DNA of 64,000 nucleotides from Ceratobasidium sp. AG-K (Eukaryota; Basidiomycota; Agaricomycetes; Cantharellales; Ceratobasidiaceae): positions 310,001-374,000 of the forward strand of contig JAWNGF010000012.1 of NCBI GenBank assembly GCA_037039685.1. Direction: 5' to 3'. Below the pieces are notes generated by a model that saw nothing but the letters and a program-made list of their open reading frames with translations, did no database searches and had not been told where the DNA came from. Both the position numbers and the translations under genes were made by a program. Shown here one piece after another: positions 43,235-54,366 of this stretch (position 1 is its first letter; each line of letters begins with the position of its first letter).

Positions 43235-44717
43235 TAGAAGGAAGAACCTTCACACAGAAACTCTATTGCATGCCAACAGGAACTCAACCAATGATCCTGG
43301 GAATGACTTGCCTCAAGGAGGTCAACCCAGACATCACATGGGCTCCCTTCCAAATCAACTGGTGCAACACCACTATACAGGGGGAAATGACAAAAGTAGA
43401 TGGACTGCCAGAAGAACTTAAAGACTATGCAGATGTCTTTGATGAAGAACAATATGCTAAACTACCCAAACACTGAGAATGGGATTGCATGGTCAATCTC
43501 ATAGAAGATGCAGAACTAGCAAAACCCAGAAAAGCTTACCTGCTCTCACCAAGAGAAGCTTTGAAACAAACTTTTGAAGAAGAAATGCCCTCAGGAAGAA
43601 TCAGAGCAGGCAAATCCCCTGTCACCACTGGAACCTCTTTTGCAGAAAAAGCCCTTAAACCTGGATCAACTATACCAGATTTAAGGAGCATAGTGGACTA
43701 CACAGGGGTAAATACTATAACAAAGGCTGATTGGTACCCAGTACTGCTCCTGGAAGAACTACTTGACATCTTCAAGAAGATAGGAGAAGAAACAAAAGAA
43801 GAACTCTCCATTTCTACCCTTGACTTGAAGAACAGCTTCTGGAATATCAGAATAAAGGAAGGGGACAAAGGGAAAACAGCTATCCAAACGTCAGAAGGCC
43901 TATTCAAATATCAATTAATGGCCTTCAGACTCAAGAATGTGCTGTCCACCTTCCAAAGATACATGGACCATATCTTCAGGGATATGAAAGGAATCTCAAT
44001 TGTAGTCAACATTAACAATATCCTTGTGATATCCAGTGGAAGATCTTGGCACCCAAGGGATGTAAGAGAGAGCTTAGAAAGGCTATGACAAAACCACCTA
44101 TGTGGAAACATCAAGAAATGCCACTTTCTACATGAAGACAGCTGATTGGGTGGGGTTTGTTGTAGACAACCATGGGATTCCCATGTGCAAACACAAGCTC
44201 AAAACAATCCAGGAATGGCCCATACCCAAAACAGTGAAACAACTACAGTCCTTCATAGGATTACCAAACTTCTACAGGAGATTTGTAGTGTCCTTCTCAT
44301 TGGTTGTCAAACCCCTAACACAACTGACACCAAGGACAGGAAATGGGAATGGAATGAGGAACATCAAAAGGCATTTGATGAGCTAAAAGAACTCATAGGA
44401 GAAGAACCAGTGCTTGCACACCCCAACAAATCAAAACAATACTACCTGGAGACAGACACTTCAGGAGTAGCAATGGGAGCAATAGTATCCCAAAGACAAT
44501 TGGACAGATATCTACATCCAATTGGCTTCCTATCCAAAGGATTCAAGCCAGCTGAACTCAACTATGACACACACAACAAGGAGCTTCTAGCCATCGTTGA
44601 AGCCCTTACCTACTGGCATATACATCTCAAAGGAACAAAGCTTCCACTAATTGTGTATACAGACCACCAAAACCTCATTTATTGAGGAAATACAAGAATC
44701 TTCAATAGAAGACACAG
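43235..44717 (+). pseudogene. pol: Element C pol: protease end, RT and RNase H
   Basis: Continues from 36082. Protease end RTFTQKLYCMPTGTQPMILG; LPEELKDYADVFDEEQ; RT with LDLKNSFWNIRIKEGDKGKT, LMAFRLKNVLSTFQRYM and VNINNILVISS (near 44005), where YxDD reads NINN, so both catalytic Asp are lost. A shift near 44090, then VGFVVDNHGIPM, KTVKQLQSFIGLPNFYRRFV. RNase H YLETDTSGVAMGAIVSQRQ (44440), HNKELLAIVEAL, VYTDHQNLIY then TGA. Ends in NRRHS at the transposon insertion (44718). Stop at 43474 (KH-TGA-EW) also fits CGA. Confidence 0.88.
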
Positions 44718-44719
44718 TA

Positions 44720-44744
44720 CTGTACTGGACAAAATGTAAGCAAC
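44720..44744. repeat. Left terminal inverted repeat of the pogo-like transposon
   Basis: Starts CTGTACTGGACAAAATG and continues for at least 25 bases as the reverse complement of 48095-48119. Confidence 0.88.
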
Positions 44745-45123
44745 TAGTAATGTAGCAACAGATGGTTGCTAGTTGCTAACTCAGTGAAAGTAGCATAATG
44801 TTTGGAAAACATTGCTATTGGTTGTTAAAGTTGTGACAGTGTCCTAAGTATGTACAAACATAAACATACACTATGAGTCATTGTTAGTCATCATCAATTG
44901 TAAATGACTGTCCACTCAGATTCTCAGGAACTACAAAGTCACTGACACACTGAGAGCAGCATATACTGTACTTTGGCAGGCCATTGTCAAACTTGTGGTC
45001 AAATTCAGCTTTAGGTTTGTTCCTTGAGATTGCATTAGCCAACAAAGAGGATGAGCTTGCTGCACCTGCCTGTCAATATTTAGGAGGGAGTTCCAAGTCG
45101 GTATGCATGCTCCCACCAGTGTA

Positions 45124-47409
45124 CTAAGGGCTCAACTTGCCTGCATTGTTGTTGTGGGTAAGATTGTGGTCACCAGTATACACAATATCACCATCCTTCA
45201 TAGCTGCTGACATGGCATGCAGGTGTTTGGGTTGGCAACTAAGCTGAGATACAGCCTCAACAGAGACTACAACATTGTCATTGTATTTGTAGCCATCTGG
45301 GTTTAGCTCCAGTGCAAGGTAGAAAATTGGAGATGTGTGAGATAGATTGGAAACCAAGAGTACAAACTCTGGATGCTGGTCAGACTCTTCAGCAACTGTT
45401 GCACAAGCAAAAGCACTGGTGGGCAATTTGTATGCAAGGTTCCAACCACAAAAGGAAGCATGTGACTAAGCAGCTAAAAAGAGACTCAGCATGAGCCTGT
45501 AACGAGTCCCACACAACTGACAACAAATATGGGCAGGCATTTTGGAGAGTTGGAAGGCTGTAACCATACAGATATTTTTGGGTGGAATCCCCTTATCAAG
45601 TTGTTTAGTTATTTCAGCTGTAAGATACTTCAGGCACTCAACTTTGATGAGGTGCTTGAGTGGCTGTTGATGATTAACATCACAAGGCTCTGATTTCCCA
45701 GTACCTAGTGGGAAAGAGTGAAAATTAATATAGACAGAAAATCAGATTGAATGTAATCACAACCACCTGGAATCAAAACAAGTTTGATATATGTACAATT
45801 CTTGTGCATCCAGTTGGAAAAAGTTTTTGCTCTGATGTACTGACCAACAGTCAAGTAGCAACAAGGCTCATTGTCACAACCTGTTCAGAGAAGGGTTGTT
45901 TAAGACTAATGAGTGGCTCTTTGGCCTGAAACTCACTGAGAAGCTCCAAAAGATGTTTGATAACCTCCTCAGGGCAAAGTAGAGCGGGTAAACAACAAGG
46001 TAAATTGTTCCTGGGGTTCCAAGACAATTACCCTTGCATCTTTTATAGCCAGCAAAGAGAAGAACTATCTACATGGGGATAACATAACAGACACAAAAGG
46101 AGCAACAAGAGAACATCAGAAGAAGAAGTGCATGTAGCACATGGAGATCTAAGTGCAGCAACATGGGACAATCAGAGAATGGAGGCAACATGCCAATCAG
46201 CCATGTGTGCAAACAGCTAAGCGAGGGAAGCAACAGCAAAGGAGCAACAATCAAAACCAAGTATGTGACAGAGGACAAGTGCAAGAGGGAGAGGGAGAGG
46301 CACACAGCACAGAGACACCCAACACTACACCATTGTCAGGAGCATGGCTGATGAAACTCATTGAGTCTTGGGCAAAGACAATCGCTTTTTTTCCTCAATG
46401 ATGTACACAGCAATAATTTTGTCAAGAAGCTGTGGGAGGGGGGGAATTGATTAACAGCTTTAGGAATCCAGTTCATATTAATACCAGTTACCTTGGTCAT
46501 GCACTTGAAAGTGCTCCAATGTTTTGCTCCTCCAGATGAATACACAAAACCTTTGGCTTAGGTCTCTTTTCATACTGCAACTTTTGGGAGGGACCTGTTG
46601 CTTCCACCAACAAAAATAGCTTGTGTGGGGAGGAGCTTGCCCAATGCAGTGAGTGTTGGGACCAGGGTAAACTGTTGCTTTTCTTCTTTGCCAATCACCC
46701 CCAGCTGTGTGCTGCCTTTCTCATCCTATGTTTTTGAGCTTGAGCTGATGTAGACAATACCAGTCTGATCCAAGTTAAGCACAAGTGACACAGGGCTGCC
46801 AAATTGATGAATAAAACATGTCATCTGCATAGCCATTTGCACACAAGAGTGCTTGCAATCCACAGGGAGTTTATGAGCAGCTTGAGTAGCTGTTCTATAG
46901 GGCCATTTCAGCAGGGTGCTCATTAATCAATGCACCAATTGATCAGAGCATTTGAGACTCAGAGTGTCAAAGAGTTTTGGCACTTGAGACTGGATGAATG
47001 AAAGAACTGCAGCATGAGCAATCCCATGAGCAACAGGGTTCCCACTACAAGACAGTTTCTTGAGATACTCTGCTATATTGTTTGAAACCTGGGAGTGTTT
47101 GTCCTGAAAAAGGGTTGAAACATGAGTATAAGTCAACAAGTCGATTTGCTAAACAACAGGACTCACTCACATGCCAAGGCAACCCAACTTAGCCCCAGTT
47201 TTGTGCATAGTAGGAGCTGGATACTTGACTTTTTGCTCAGTTGCAATTTTGACTTTCTCCAGGATTTCTGGTCTCCAACACTGCTTGGAGGTATTGCACC
47301 ACTTTATGAGTGTGCCCTTATGTAAGGACACAAAAGACCTCCACTGATGCCTGTCATAGCTCCCCCACAATGGCTTGCACACTCTTGAACCTGTTGAGCT
47401 TAGCAACAT
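45124..47409 (-). pseudogene. pogo-like DDE transposase (minus strand), split by a solo LTR and probable introns
   Basis: From 47409 down: HQWRSFVSLHKGTLIKWCN; then SNNIAEYLKKLSCSGNPVAH; SLVLNLDQTGIVYIS (first Asp near 46765), EKGSTQLGVIGKEEK, FTLVPTLTALGKLLPTQAIF, then broken. After the LTR (45872-46356): ALLLLDCWSVHQSKN (second Asp, 45850-45852), KNCTYIKLVLIPGGC, and after a likely intron ending TTTCCCACTAG, GKSEPCDVNHQQPLKHLIKV (third Asp). Possible last exon 45124-45426. The LLLDCW...PGGC...PCDV...PLKH pattern is that of fungal pogo-like transposases. Shifts and stops show it is dead. Confidence 0.8.
45872..46356 (-). repeat. Solo LTR of gypsy family E inside the pogo-like transposon (TSD CTCAT)
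   Basis: TGTCACAACCTGTTCAGAG to GGCTGATGAAA, 485 bases. CTCAT at 45867-45871 and 46357-46361 is a perfect duplication. It splits the transposase just before the second catalytic motif. Confidence 0.94.
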
Positions 47410-48094
47410 TATTGATTATTTCCCACTGGGCAGGGGCAAACCAGTTTGTTTGAGATGCACAATTTTGCATTATTGTGGCCCATCCCTTCCCCTATGAAAG
47501 CTGGGCTACCAAATGGGGATATGCTGGAGGGCTTATGCTGGAATGGTGCTGCTGCTAAATAGGGAAGAAGCAGTAAGAATGCATAGCTGTTGGGATAATT
47601 CATACCAAAAAGCTCACCTTGATAGTGCTCCTCCCCAAAAGGTCTCTGATCCCCAACTCAATCTTGCTCAATCACCTGTGCTTACAAAATTCTCCCTGGG
47701 GACTCGCATTTTGCTCTCATTTGTGCTCAATGCATTGCTCATCGCAAATCAAATTCTCCGCCTTTCTAAGTGCCTTCTCCCTCATAATATCAGCCAGCAT
47801 CTGACGCAACTGTTCTTCAGCCTCTTCAGTTGTTGCCTGGTGTAATGGTCAGTAATATGGGATTGTGGCATGGTTACTGCTCTCAAGGGGCAAAAACAAA
47901 GGTAGAGGTGGTTGGAAAATGATGGATTTTGCTGTAAATACAGGTTTTCCTACAGTACACAGGCCAAGAACATAGAAATTATGCAACAGGCAGATTCTGT
48001 CAGTGGTTAGTTGCTAACTTTGACAGCATAACACTTGCTTTAGGGCCAGTCACTAATGGTTAGCAACTTTTGTGTAACCCTCAAATTGCTTTTG
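47410..48094. other. 5' part of the pogo-like transposon
   Basis: Between the transposase start region and the right inverted repeat. A minus frame 47409-47603 has no known motif. The last 150 bases are AT-rich and non-coding, with short repeats of TTAGCAAC-like sequence also found near the left end. Confidence 0.35.
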
Positions 48095-48119
48095 GTTGCT
48101 TACATTTTGTCCAGTACAG
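48095..48119. repeat. Right terminal inverted repeat of the pogo-like transposon
   Basis: GTTGCTTACATTTTGTCCAG plus TACAG; reverse complement of 44720-44744. Followed by TA (48120-48121). Confidence 0.88.
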
Positions 48120-48121
48120 TA

Positions 48122-49800
48122 GATGGTACCAACTACTATGATCATACAACTACAAAATGCACTGTCAACCAGGGGAAATATCCACCAAGCCAGACACACT
48201 GTCAAGAAGCAGCAAGTACAATGACATACTTGATGCAGAGCAGGTCATGATATCTGCTGAAACATTCAAAGGATTTCTAGCTGCCCCAGGACTCAATATC
48301 ATATCAGAAGTCATGGAAGGGCAAGAGCAAGAAGAAAACCTAAGCACCCTGATCTCTACCATCAACAGGAAGGAAGATCTACACCTGATTGTGAAAAAGC
48401 AAATTAGGGACTATGAGTAAAATGAAAACCTTCTTTGGTCCCAAGGAAGAAAGTGTTGTCCCAGAAGATAAGGATATACAACTAAATATCCAAAGGCTAT
48501 ATCATGATAGGCTGGACACCAGGGACAAGCCAGAACACTTGAATTGATATCAAGATAATACTACTGGCCAGGCATGAAAGCACAAGTCAACCAATATGTT
48601 GACTTGTGCAAAACATGCCAAAGGGGGAAGGGACATAAACAATCAGTCCCCTTGAAGCCACTGCCTATTCCTGAGAAACCCCAGGAGGATATTGCATATG
48701 ATTTTATTGTCAAGCTACCCAAGTTGGAAGGAAAAGATAGCATCCTGGTAATAGTTGATTGCCTCTCCAGAATGGCACATTTCATCCCCTTTAATGAGGC
48801 AACAAACTTGGAACAACTAGCCAAGATTGTTGGCTGGCACATATGGCAAATGCATGGATTCCCTGGGACCATGGTTTTGGACAGGGGAACAACTTCCAAT
48901 TCACAGTTCATTGAAGCCATGTACCAACACCTAGGAATACACCCAACTTTCAGCACAGCCTACCACCTGGAAACAGATGGTCTTGCAGAAAACACAAACA
49001 AGTGGCTGGAAGGGTTCATAAGAATCTTCTGCACCTACAACAAAGCTGACTGGGCCAAATGGCTACCAATAGCAGAATTTTGCTGCAACAATCACATCAA
49101 TTGCACAACCAGCAAAACCCCTCCTGAAGTCATCTCCAGAAAGAACCCCAAATGGTCTATGGAGGAGCATGTCACCAGATCACCAGAAGGGAACTGGTGG
49201 ACAGAAGACCTCAATGCCATGTGGCAGGAAACAAAGGCAATGATGGAATATCACAGAATCACCAAAGAAAGGCATAAGCAACAGCACAACAAAGGAGACT
49301 ACATATGGCTCCTCAGAAAGAACTTCAACACTAAGCAACCAATCAAGAAGATTAATGACAGGAAAACAAGACCATACAATATAACTTAAGTCATGGGGAT
49401 GCATACCTATGAAATAGGAATCCCCAAGTCCCTGCAAAAATATAATGTTTTCCACAGAAACATGCTTTCTCCATATAAGGAAGACAAACACTTTGGCAGA
49501 AATACACCCCAACTTTTGCTGATAAAAACAGAAGAAGGAGAAGAAGAATACAAAGTTGAGAAGATTGTGGGATGGTATCAAGATCCTGATGAACTAAAAT
49601 ACCACATCCAATGGAAGGGCTACAGCACCCAAGAGGATATGGAAGAACATGCAGAACAATTTGCCAAAATAACTGACCTCCTGAAGAAATTCCACAAGGA
49701 CTTACCATTGGGATCATTACCTCTGAATACAAGATTGAGCAATGATAAAAACACCCAGGGGAAAGCAGCAGAAATCATCACTCCAGATACCCAGCTCACT
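48122..49800 (+). pseudogene. pol: Element C pol: integrase and chromodomain
   Basis: Linker STKPDTLSRSSKYNDILDAE; integrase zinc finger in AGHQGQARTLELIS-like sequence with YYWPGMKAQVNQYVDLCKTCQRGKG (48515-48635, stops before it); core AYDFIVKLPKLEGKDSIL (Asp kept, 48700), LDRGTTSNSQF, DGLAENTNKWLEGF (48980, Glu kept); C-terminal part to 49390 where a stop (TAA) interrupts PYNIT. Then NVFHRNMLSPYKED, and a chromodomain YKVEKIVGWYQDPDELKYH, IQWKGYSTQEDMEE (49545-49650). Open from 48574 to 49389 without stops, the longest intact run of this element. Confidence 0.9.
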
Positions 49801-49847
49801 CACACAAGCTTGCACTACCACTCCCAACCATGTCTTTTTGACCAAAC

Positions 49848-50339
49848 ATGCCTGTTATCCAAATCTCCAAGGCTGCCCTCTGCACTGCCCATTGGGCCAA
49901 TGCCTCTACCACAGCCTTTGGCCATGCCCTCTGACTTGCTGGTCCTGGTGAGTATGCAGAGCATGACTGCAACACTGCCCCCTGGACCTTCCAGGACACA
50001 AAGGAGCTTGCCAAGGTCCTCCACCCCAGCTGCAGCTTGGGATATACCTCCATCAAGGCACAAGGACCTGCCAAGTGGGTCAAAAACCAAAAATCAATGC
50101 AGTACTCAAACTATAGGGTGTTGCTCTGGGTTGGCAACCTGGCCTCCAAGCCCCTTGACCAAGATGCTATCATGTACCACCAACTCTTCACATGCAGGGG
50201 TTGCATTGCCCACACAGTCCACAATGTGGTCCTTAAAAGTGGCAACACCCAGACCATTGATACAGGGTATGAGTGGCATGCCCAGGGATGGCAGCAACAG
50301 CTCAACAACCCCTGCCTGCATGACACGGCCAAGCAATGA
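49848..50339 (+). pseudogene. ORF3 of element C: distant relative of ORF3 in A and B
   Basis: From ATG 49848 (MPVIQISKAALCTAHWAN) in the -1 frame relative to pol, as in A and B. One TGA (GHAL-TGA-LAGPGEY) that fits CGA. Blocks parallel to A and B: MPV start; GPAKWVKNQ against EFEWVGKKW; LFTCRGCIAHTVHNVVLKSG against YVCRGCAAFQVSKAVLLS, with the CxxC pair in the same place. After TGA at 50337 the frame continues broken (50440-51050, with QLLREAE and DQMPCKAQVLQAYNAVQQG in various frames), so the full gene was probably longer. Function unknown. Confidence 0.55.
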
Positions 50340-50439
50340 GAGGAAAGAGTTGCCTTGATGTAGGCAGAACTGGACACAGAGTCCAGCCAGCATAGTAACA
50401 TTCCAAAGCCCAAGCTGAGTATGCCAAACCCCCTTACAT

Positions 50440-51060
50440 CAGACAACTACTCATGGCCCCCAAGAACAACAGAAGCCAACCACAAGTGGCCTGCTATAAA
50501 GCAGGCTGAAAGTACTTGATCAGCCTGGGAACCCTCCCTGCCCCTACCACTGCCCAGCCCCCTTTTGGAGAGCTCCCTCCAGCTGACCCACCCATGCAGC
50601 TGTGCTGCCGGACCCCCCCTGCTCCTATGGTTCCAGTCCCTTCCCCAATGGGCAATGACTTGCCACCCCCTCCTGAGATCCCTGTGGGCCCTCTCCTTTT
50701 GGAGCTACAATTCCAAGAGGCAGTGGAATGAGTGCAAAGACACATCAAACAGCTCCTTAGAGAGGCAGAGTGAGACCAGAAAGACAAACAGCCTGCCCCT
50801 ACCTGGGACCAAATGCCATGCAAGGCCCAGGTCCTCCAGGCTTACAACGCTGTCCAACAGGGGACTATGTCCCCTCAAGGACTCAAAACTGTTGCAATGT
50901 GGGTCAAGAGGAATGTGTCAACCAACAATGGGCCCACCTCATTGAAAGAGAGCACAATGTACCCAGGTGCTCAGCTCCTTGCTCCAATGCAAGCATAACT
51001 TTGAATGGGCCAAGAGGGATGCCCATAATGAGTGTCTGGAGGAGGACATGAGGGCTCTAA
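50440..51060 (+). pseudogene. Probable tail of element C ORF3, decayed
   Basis: Proline-rich stretch (PLPTTAQPPFGELPPADPPM, then PMVPVPSPMGNDLPPPPEIP) from 50516, then VQRHIKQLLREAE and QMPCKAQVLQAYNAVQQG in a shifted frame, ending near 51060. No motif recognised. It lies between the CxxC part and the polypurine tract, where A and B have the tryptophan-rich tail. Confidence 0.35.
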
Positions 51061-51140
51061 CATAACAGGAAGAATGAATCACAATCAGGGAATGGATCAC
51101 AGTTAAGTAGTTGTGCATGGCTCCTTGCACCCAACCAAAA

Positions 51141-51150
51141 GGGGGGGCAA
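51141..51150 (+). promoter_or_regulatory. Polypurine tract of element C
   Basis: GGGGGGGCAA preceded by CAAAA and followed directly by TGTTGTCACCC. Same tract as in family E. Confidence 0.75.
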
Positions 51151-52243
51151 TGTTGTCACCCATCTAGGACCCCCATAGACTCTGCCTACTGCCTTGGACT
51201 CTTTGTGCCTTAGGCACCCAATGAACATAGATGTGGCCCTCTCCTTTGTTTTGTGAGGTGTATGGATGATTTGTCACCACAGCCCATATGGCTGTGCTGT
51301 CTTCTGGATCTTTCCAAAGGAAAGATCAACCTCCTAGAACTTCCATCTTGAAGGTCTTTGTGACTTGCTGACTGAGCATGGTGCCTGATTGGCCACAATA
51401 TGTATCATACAACTTTGAGGCATTTATGCCTCTACCTATGTATACTGGTGTGCAAGCATGTACTTTCTCCAGCTTGCTTTGCCTCATCATCTCTCCCCTC
51501 AAGTGCAACTAAGTCACTAGGCCTTTAGGCTGTTGTCTGAACACTAAGTTGGCCCCAGGCCATTGTCATATTGTTGCTAAGGTTGCACTAGCAACTTAGC
51601 ATACTGTACAGAGCCACTAAGCCAGGTTGAGGCCTATTAGGCACAAACAGACACAGTTACTGGCCAACCAGCAAAGAGTGTTGCAATATAATTGGTGGAT
51701 TTTGTAGTAATCTATTGTATACTATATACTCCACAACAGGAAGAATGTGTAACCAAGAATACAGATGTCATAACCCAAGGGATCAGGACAACTGTATTTC
51801 TCTAAGTCAAGTTTATTCAGATATATGCACCATTTTTGAGATAACCACGGTCACATGATGTAACATGTAATTGTTTTGTAACTCTTCAACATTGTGTAAC
51901 TTAGACTTAGGAATTCTCTTGTACCATCATACCACTGTATGATTATTCTACATCACACCATCAGACCCTAAGTCTTGGCATCCTTCCTGTATATAACATG
52001 GGAGAGTTTGAGGCTTAAACCTCAGAGCTCAACCACTTGTCTCAATATGAGTACTGTTCTAACTCTACCTAGCCAAAGACCCTTTGTTGTTAGCAGTTAG
52101 TCATCACCCAGGCTCTTTAGCCAAGTGCACCTTACCTCTGCTCCTGCATGTTGTTGCAACCCACCTCTAAACTGTCCTTGAGGCGTTGCTCATCCCTTTG
52201 GGTGTTGAGTACTATCCTTCCATTGTTGTCAGGCTCTGACAAC
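51151..52243 (+). repeat. 3' LTR of element C (probable, about 1.1 kb)
   Basis: Starts TGTTGTCACCC after the polypurine tract and most likely ends CTCTGACAACA at 52243, giving a 7-base inverted repeat TGTTGTC/GACAACA. TGTATATAACATGGG near 51990 is a candidate TATA region. No second LTR is in the window, so the right end is inferred from the inverted repeat only. No ORF of interest within it. Confidence 0.55.
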
Positions 52244-52474
52244 AGAGGGATGCTACAAGTATTCCCTATGGCCCAGCACAGAGGGCAACTAGACCAAATG
52301 CACACACTTAGATTGCTAACAAGCTAGATACGGTGTGCTGCAAGTGGTGTTGACTCAAGAACAAAGGTTTGGTGAACCTTGCCTGCATGTTGTTATGAGA
52401 GTGGGCTACCTGGCAGAGAATTGGGATGTACCAAACTAACTAGTGAGTGGCATGGAAAGTCAGACCCCCTAAGG
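52244..52474. other. Unassigned spacer
   Basis: Right flank of element C. No ORF or repeat recognised. Confidence 0.25.
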
Positions 52475-52815
52475 TGTAACAATTGCTTATTAGCACAAGT
52501 ATCAGAGTGAGACAATAGGAATAGATTGAGCAATGAGCTAGAGACAGCAGAGAGTACTTGAATACAGCAGTAAAAGTAGGTGAAAGAGGGAGTGAAAGAT
52601 AAGGGTAAAAGGTAAGGTATCCAACAATGGCCTCAGAGGCTGGCCTTATATACATAGGTATGAGGCTAAACATGATACTGCAGACTGGGGCACAGTGACT
52701 GTGCTTACTGTGGACTGTGGGCACAGTTGACTTTGCATTACTGTTCAAAGGTCTAGGCCTGACTGTGGGCACAGTAAGGGCTATGCAATGGCATATCTAG
52801 TGGCCAGCCACAACA
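52475..52815 (-). repeat. Possible solo LTR, unknown family
   Basis: On the minus strand TGTTGTGGCTGGCCACTAG to GCAATTGTTACA, 341 bases, with TATGTATATAAGGCC in promoter position and short repeats of CTGTGCCCACAGT. It has TG...CA ends but no matching flanks (TAAGG against TTTGG). No second copy in the window. Confidence 0.35.
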
Positions 52816-53159
52816 TTTGGAGGGGCGGATAGAGGTAATATGAATATTTAAGGTGCATATATTGTGCATAAAGACACAATAAGCCTAAGACACACTAAGT
52901 CCATAGCCAGTGCTTGGTTCTACTGGTGTATATAGTTAGTGATCCATCACAAACTGTGCATATATATACCTAGATAATTGTGTATCCACACAGAATATAA
53001 GCAATAGAAATATAAACCTACATCCAAACTCATACCTCAGCTTGTGCTCCTTGAGAGTAGAGAATTGAAGTGTAAAACCTCCATCAGAATTGCACCATAT
53101 GGGAGTGGTCACATGGTACAACTTGTATCTATGCATAATACTGATATCTAACAGCAATA
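52816..53159. other. AT-rich stretch without visible gene
   Basis: Only short minus-strand frames (52936-53172). No repeat or RNA gene recognised. Confidence 0.25.
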
Positions 53160-53594
53160 TCTGCACCATCACTCAAGGTTCCATCACATGATTCTGGCCT
53201 ACAGATCCTTCTAAAGCTGCCATGCAGGATGCCCTTATTTCTACTTGAATCAAGATAGGCAATGCTACACTTCTGTTCACAGCTGTACAGTCCTCCACAC
53301 CCTCCTTCTTTGTCCAGGCCCAGCCTCTTGCTTCCCCTTGGGCAGAAATTGCTCCAACCAAATGCATCCTGTCTATCCAAGAATGGCAACACCAACTCCC
53401 AGCTACTTGGTCACACTCTGCACTGCTCCATAGCTACACCAATCAAGAGCTTGCTTCATTTGCCAACTACCTAGCTGAGAGTTCACCCTTCCAACCATAT
53501 TCACCTGACCCTTCTTCTGGACCCTTGTCCCCAGCAGCATATGCTGCCCAGTTGACCTATGAAGACACCATCCAGCTCCATTTGGAGGTATGAT
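53160..53594 (+). pseudogene. Unidentified coding fragment
   Basis: Plus-strand frame with FWPTDPSKAAMQDALIST, IKIGNATLLFTAVQSS, ILSIQEWQHQLPATWSHSAL and ASFANYLAESSPFQPYSPDP up to TGA at 53590. Two TGA codons (near 53187 and 53249) interrupt it, each where CGA would fit. The last 75 codons read cleanly. No family recognised; a retroelement gag or a gene fragment are both possible. Confidence 0.35.
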
Positions 53595-53885
53595 TATACC
53601 CATGCAGAATGGACCACATGTTGACCCTTCTCCATTCTTGCAATGCTCCTTCCATGCAAGTGATGAGGAATGATTGGTCTTAGGCTGGACATGTAGTTCT
53701 CCCTTGTATTACAGACTTGGTCTTGTGGTAATTGTGCAATACATTGCCTTGTGATGCTCACAACATGTTAAACATGAGACACAACATTCTCAATCACCCA
53801 ATCATCTTCACAGACTCACACTTGCAAGGCATATACCCCAGACAACTTGTCTACCAATTGTATCCACTGCAACTACATCTACAAC

Positions 53886-54233
53886 ATGTCCTCTTACTCT
53901 GCATCATCCATCACCTCCACCTGGGGTGGGGCCTCCTCCACCACCTGGGAGGTCCCTCACTGCAAGTCCCCTCTCCAGGACCTGGTCTCTTTGGCCTTCA
54001 ACAACACCTGAGCCACCTACACCAGGGACTGGGTCTTGAAGGTCAACCATCCTCCCATGGAGGAGTGGATTGATTTCTGGGACAATGTCCAAGGAATCAC
54101 TGGGAACCCCCAACCTGTGGAAAATATGCAGGTCAAACTCTTGCATATGTGGTTGCAAGTAACCTGCAGAAGTTCCAGAGGAGACTGGCACTGGCAGATT
54201 TTTGATTTTCTTGATGCATCCTCCCACCTGTAA
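53886..54233 (+). pseudogene. Unidentified coding fragment with one TGA
   Basis: 115 codons from ATG 53886: SSYSASSITSTWGGASS, then TGA at 54009-54011 (NT-TGA-ATYTRDW, CGA possible), then HPPMEEWIDFWDNVQGITG and LLHMWLQVTCRSSRGDWHW. No family recognised. Confidence 0.35.
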
Positions 54234-54366
54234 ACCATGGAACAGTGACAGAACCCACAGGTGTGGTTTTTTCCACAGCTCAGATTCCCACAGGCCCCAT
54301 CCAGATTCACCATAGGTATATGTTGGTTGATACATTAAATTAAATATAATTGGTTATAATCTGGGG

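Larger units (their letters stand above)
44720..48119 (-). mobile_element. Tc1/mariner-pogo DNA transposon with TIRs, inserted in element C
   Basis: TA target duplication (44718-44719 and 48120-48121). Terminal inverted repeats start CTGTACTGGACAAAATG on the left; the right end is the exact reverse complement over at least 25 bases (48095-48119). The start resembles Tc1 ends (CAGTGCTGGCCAAAA). The element carries a pogo-type transposase on the minus strand and a solo LTR of family E (45872-46356); without this its length is about 2.9 kb. Precise removal rejoins element C pol from NRRHS to the QPGEISTKPDTLSR linker. Confidence 0.9.
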
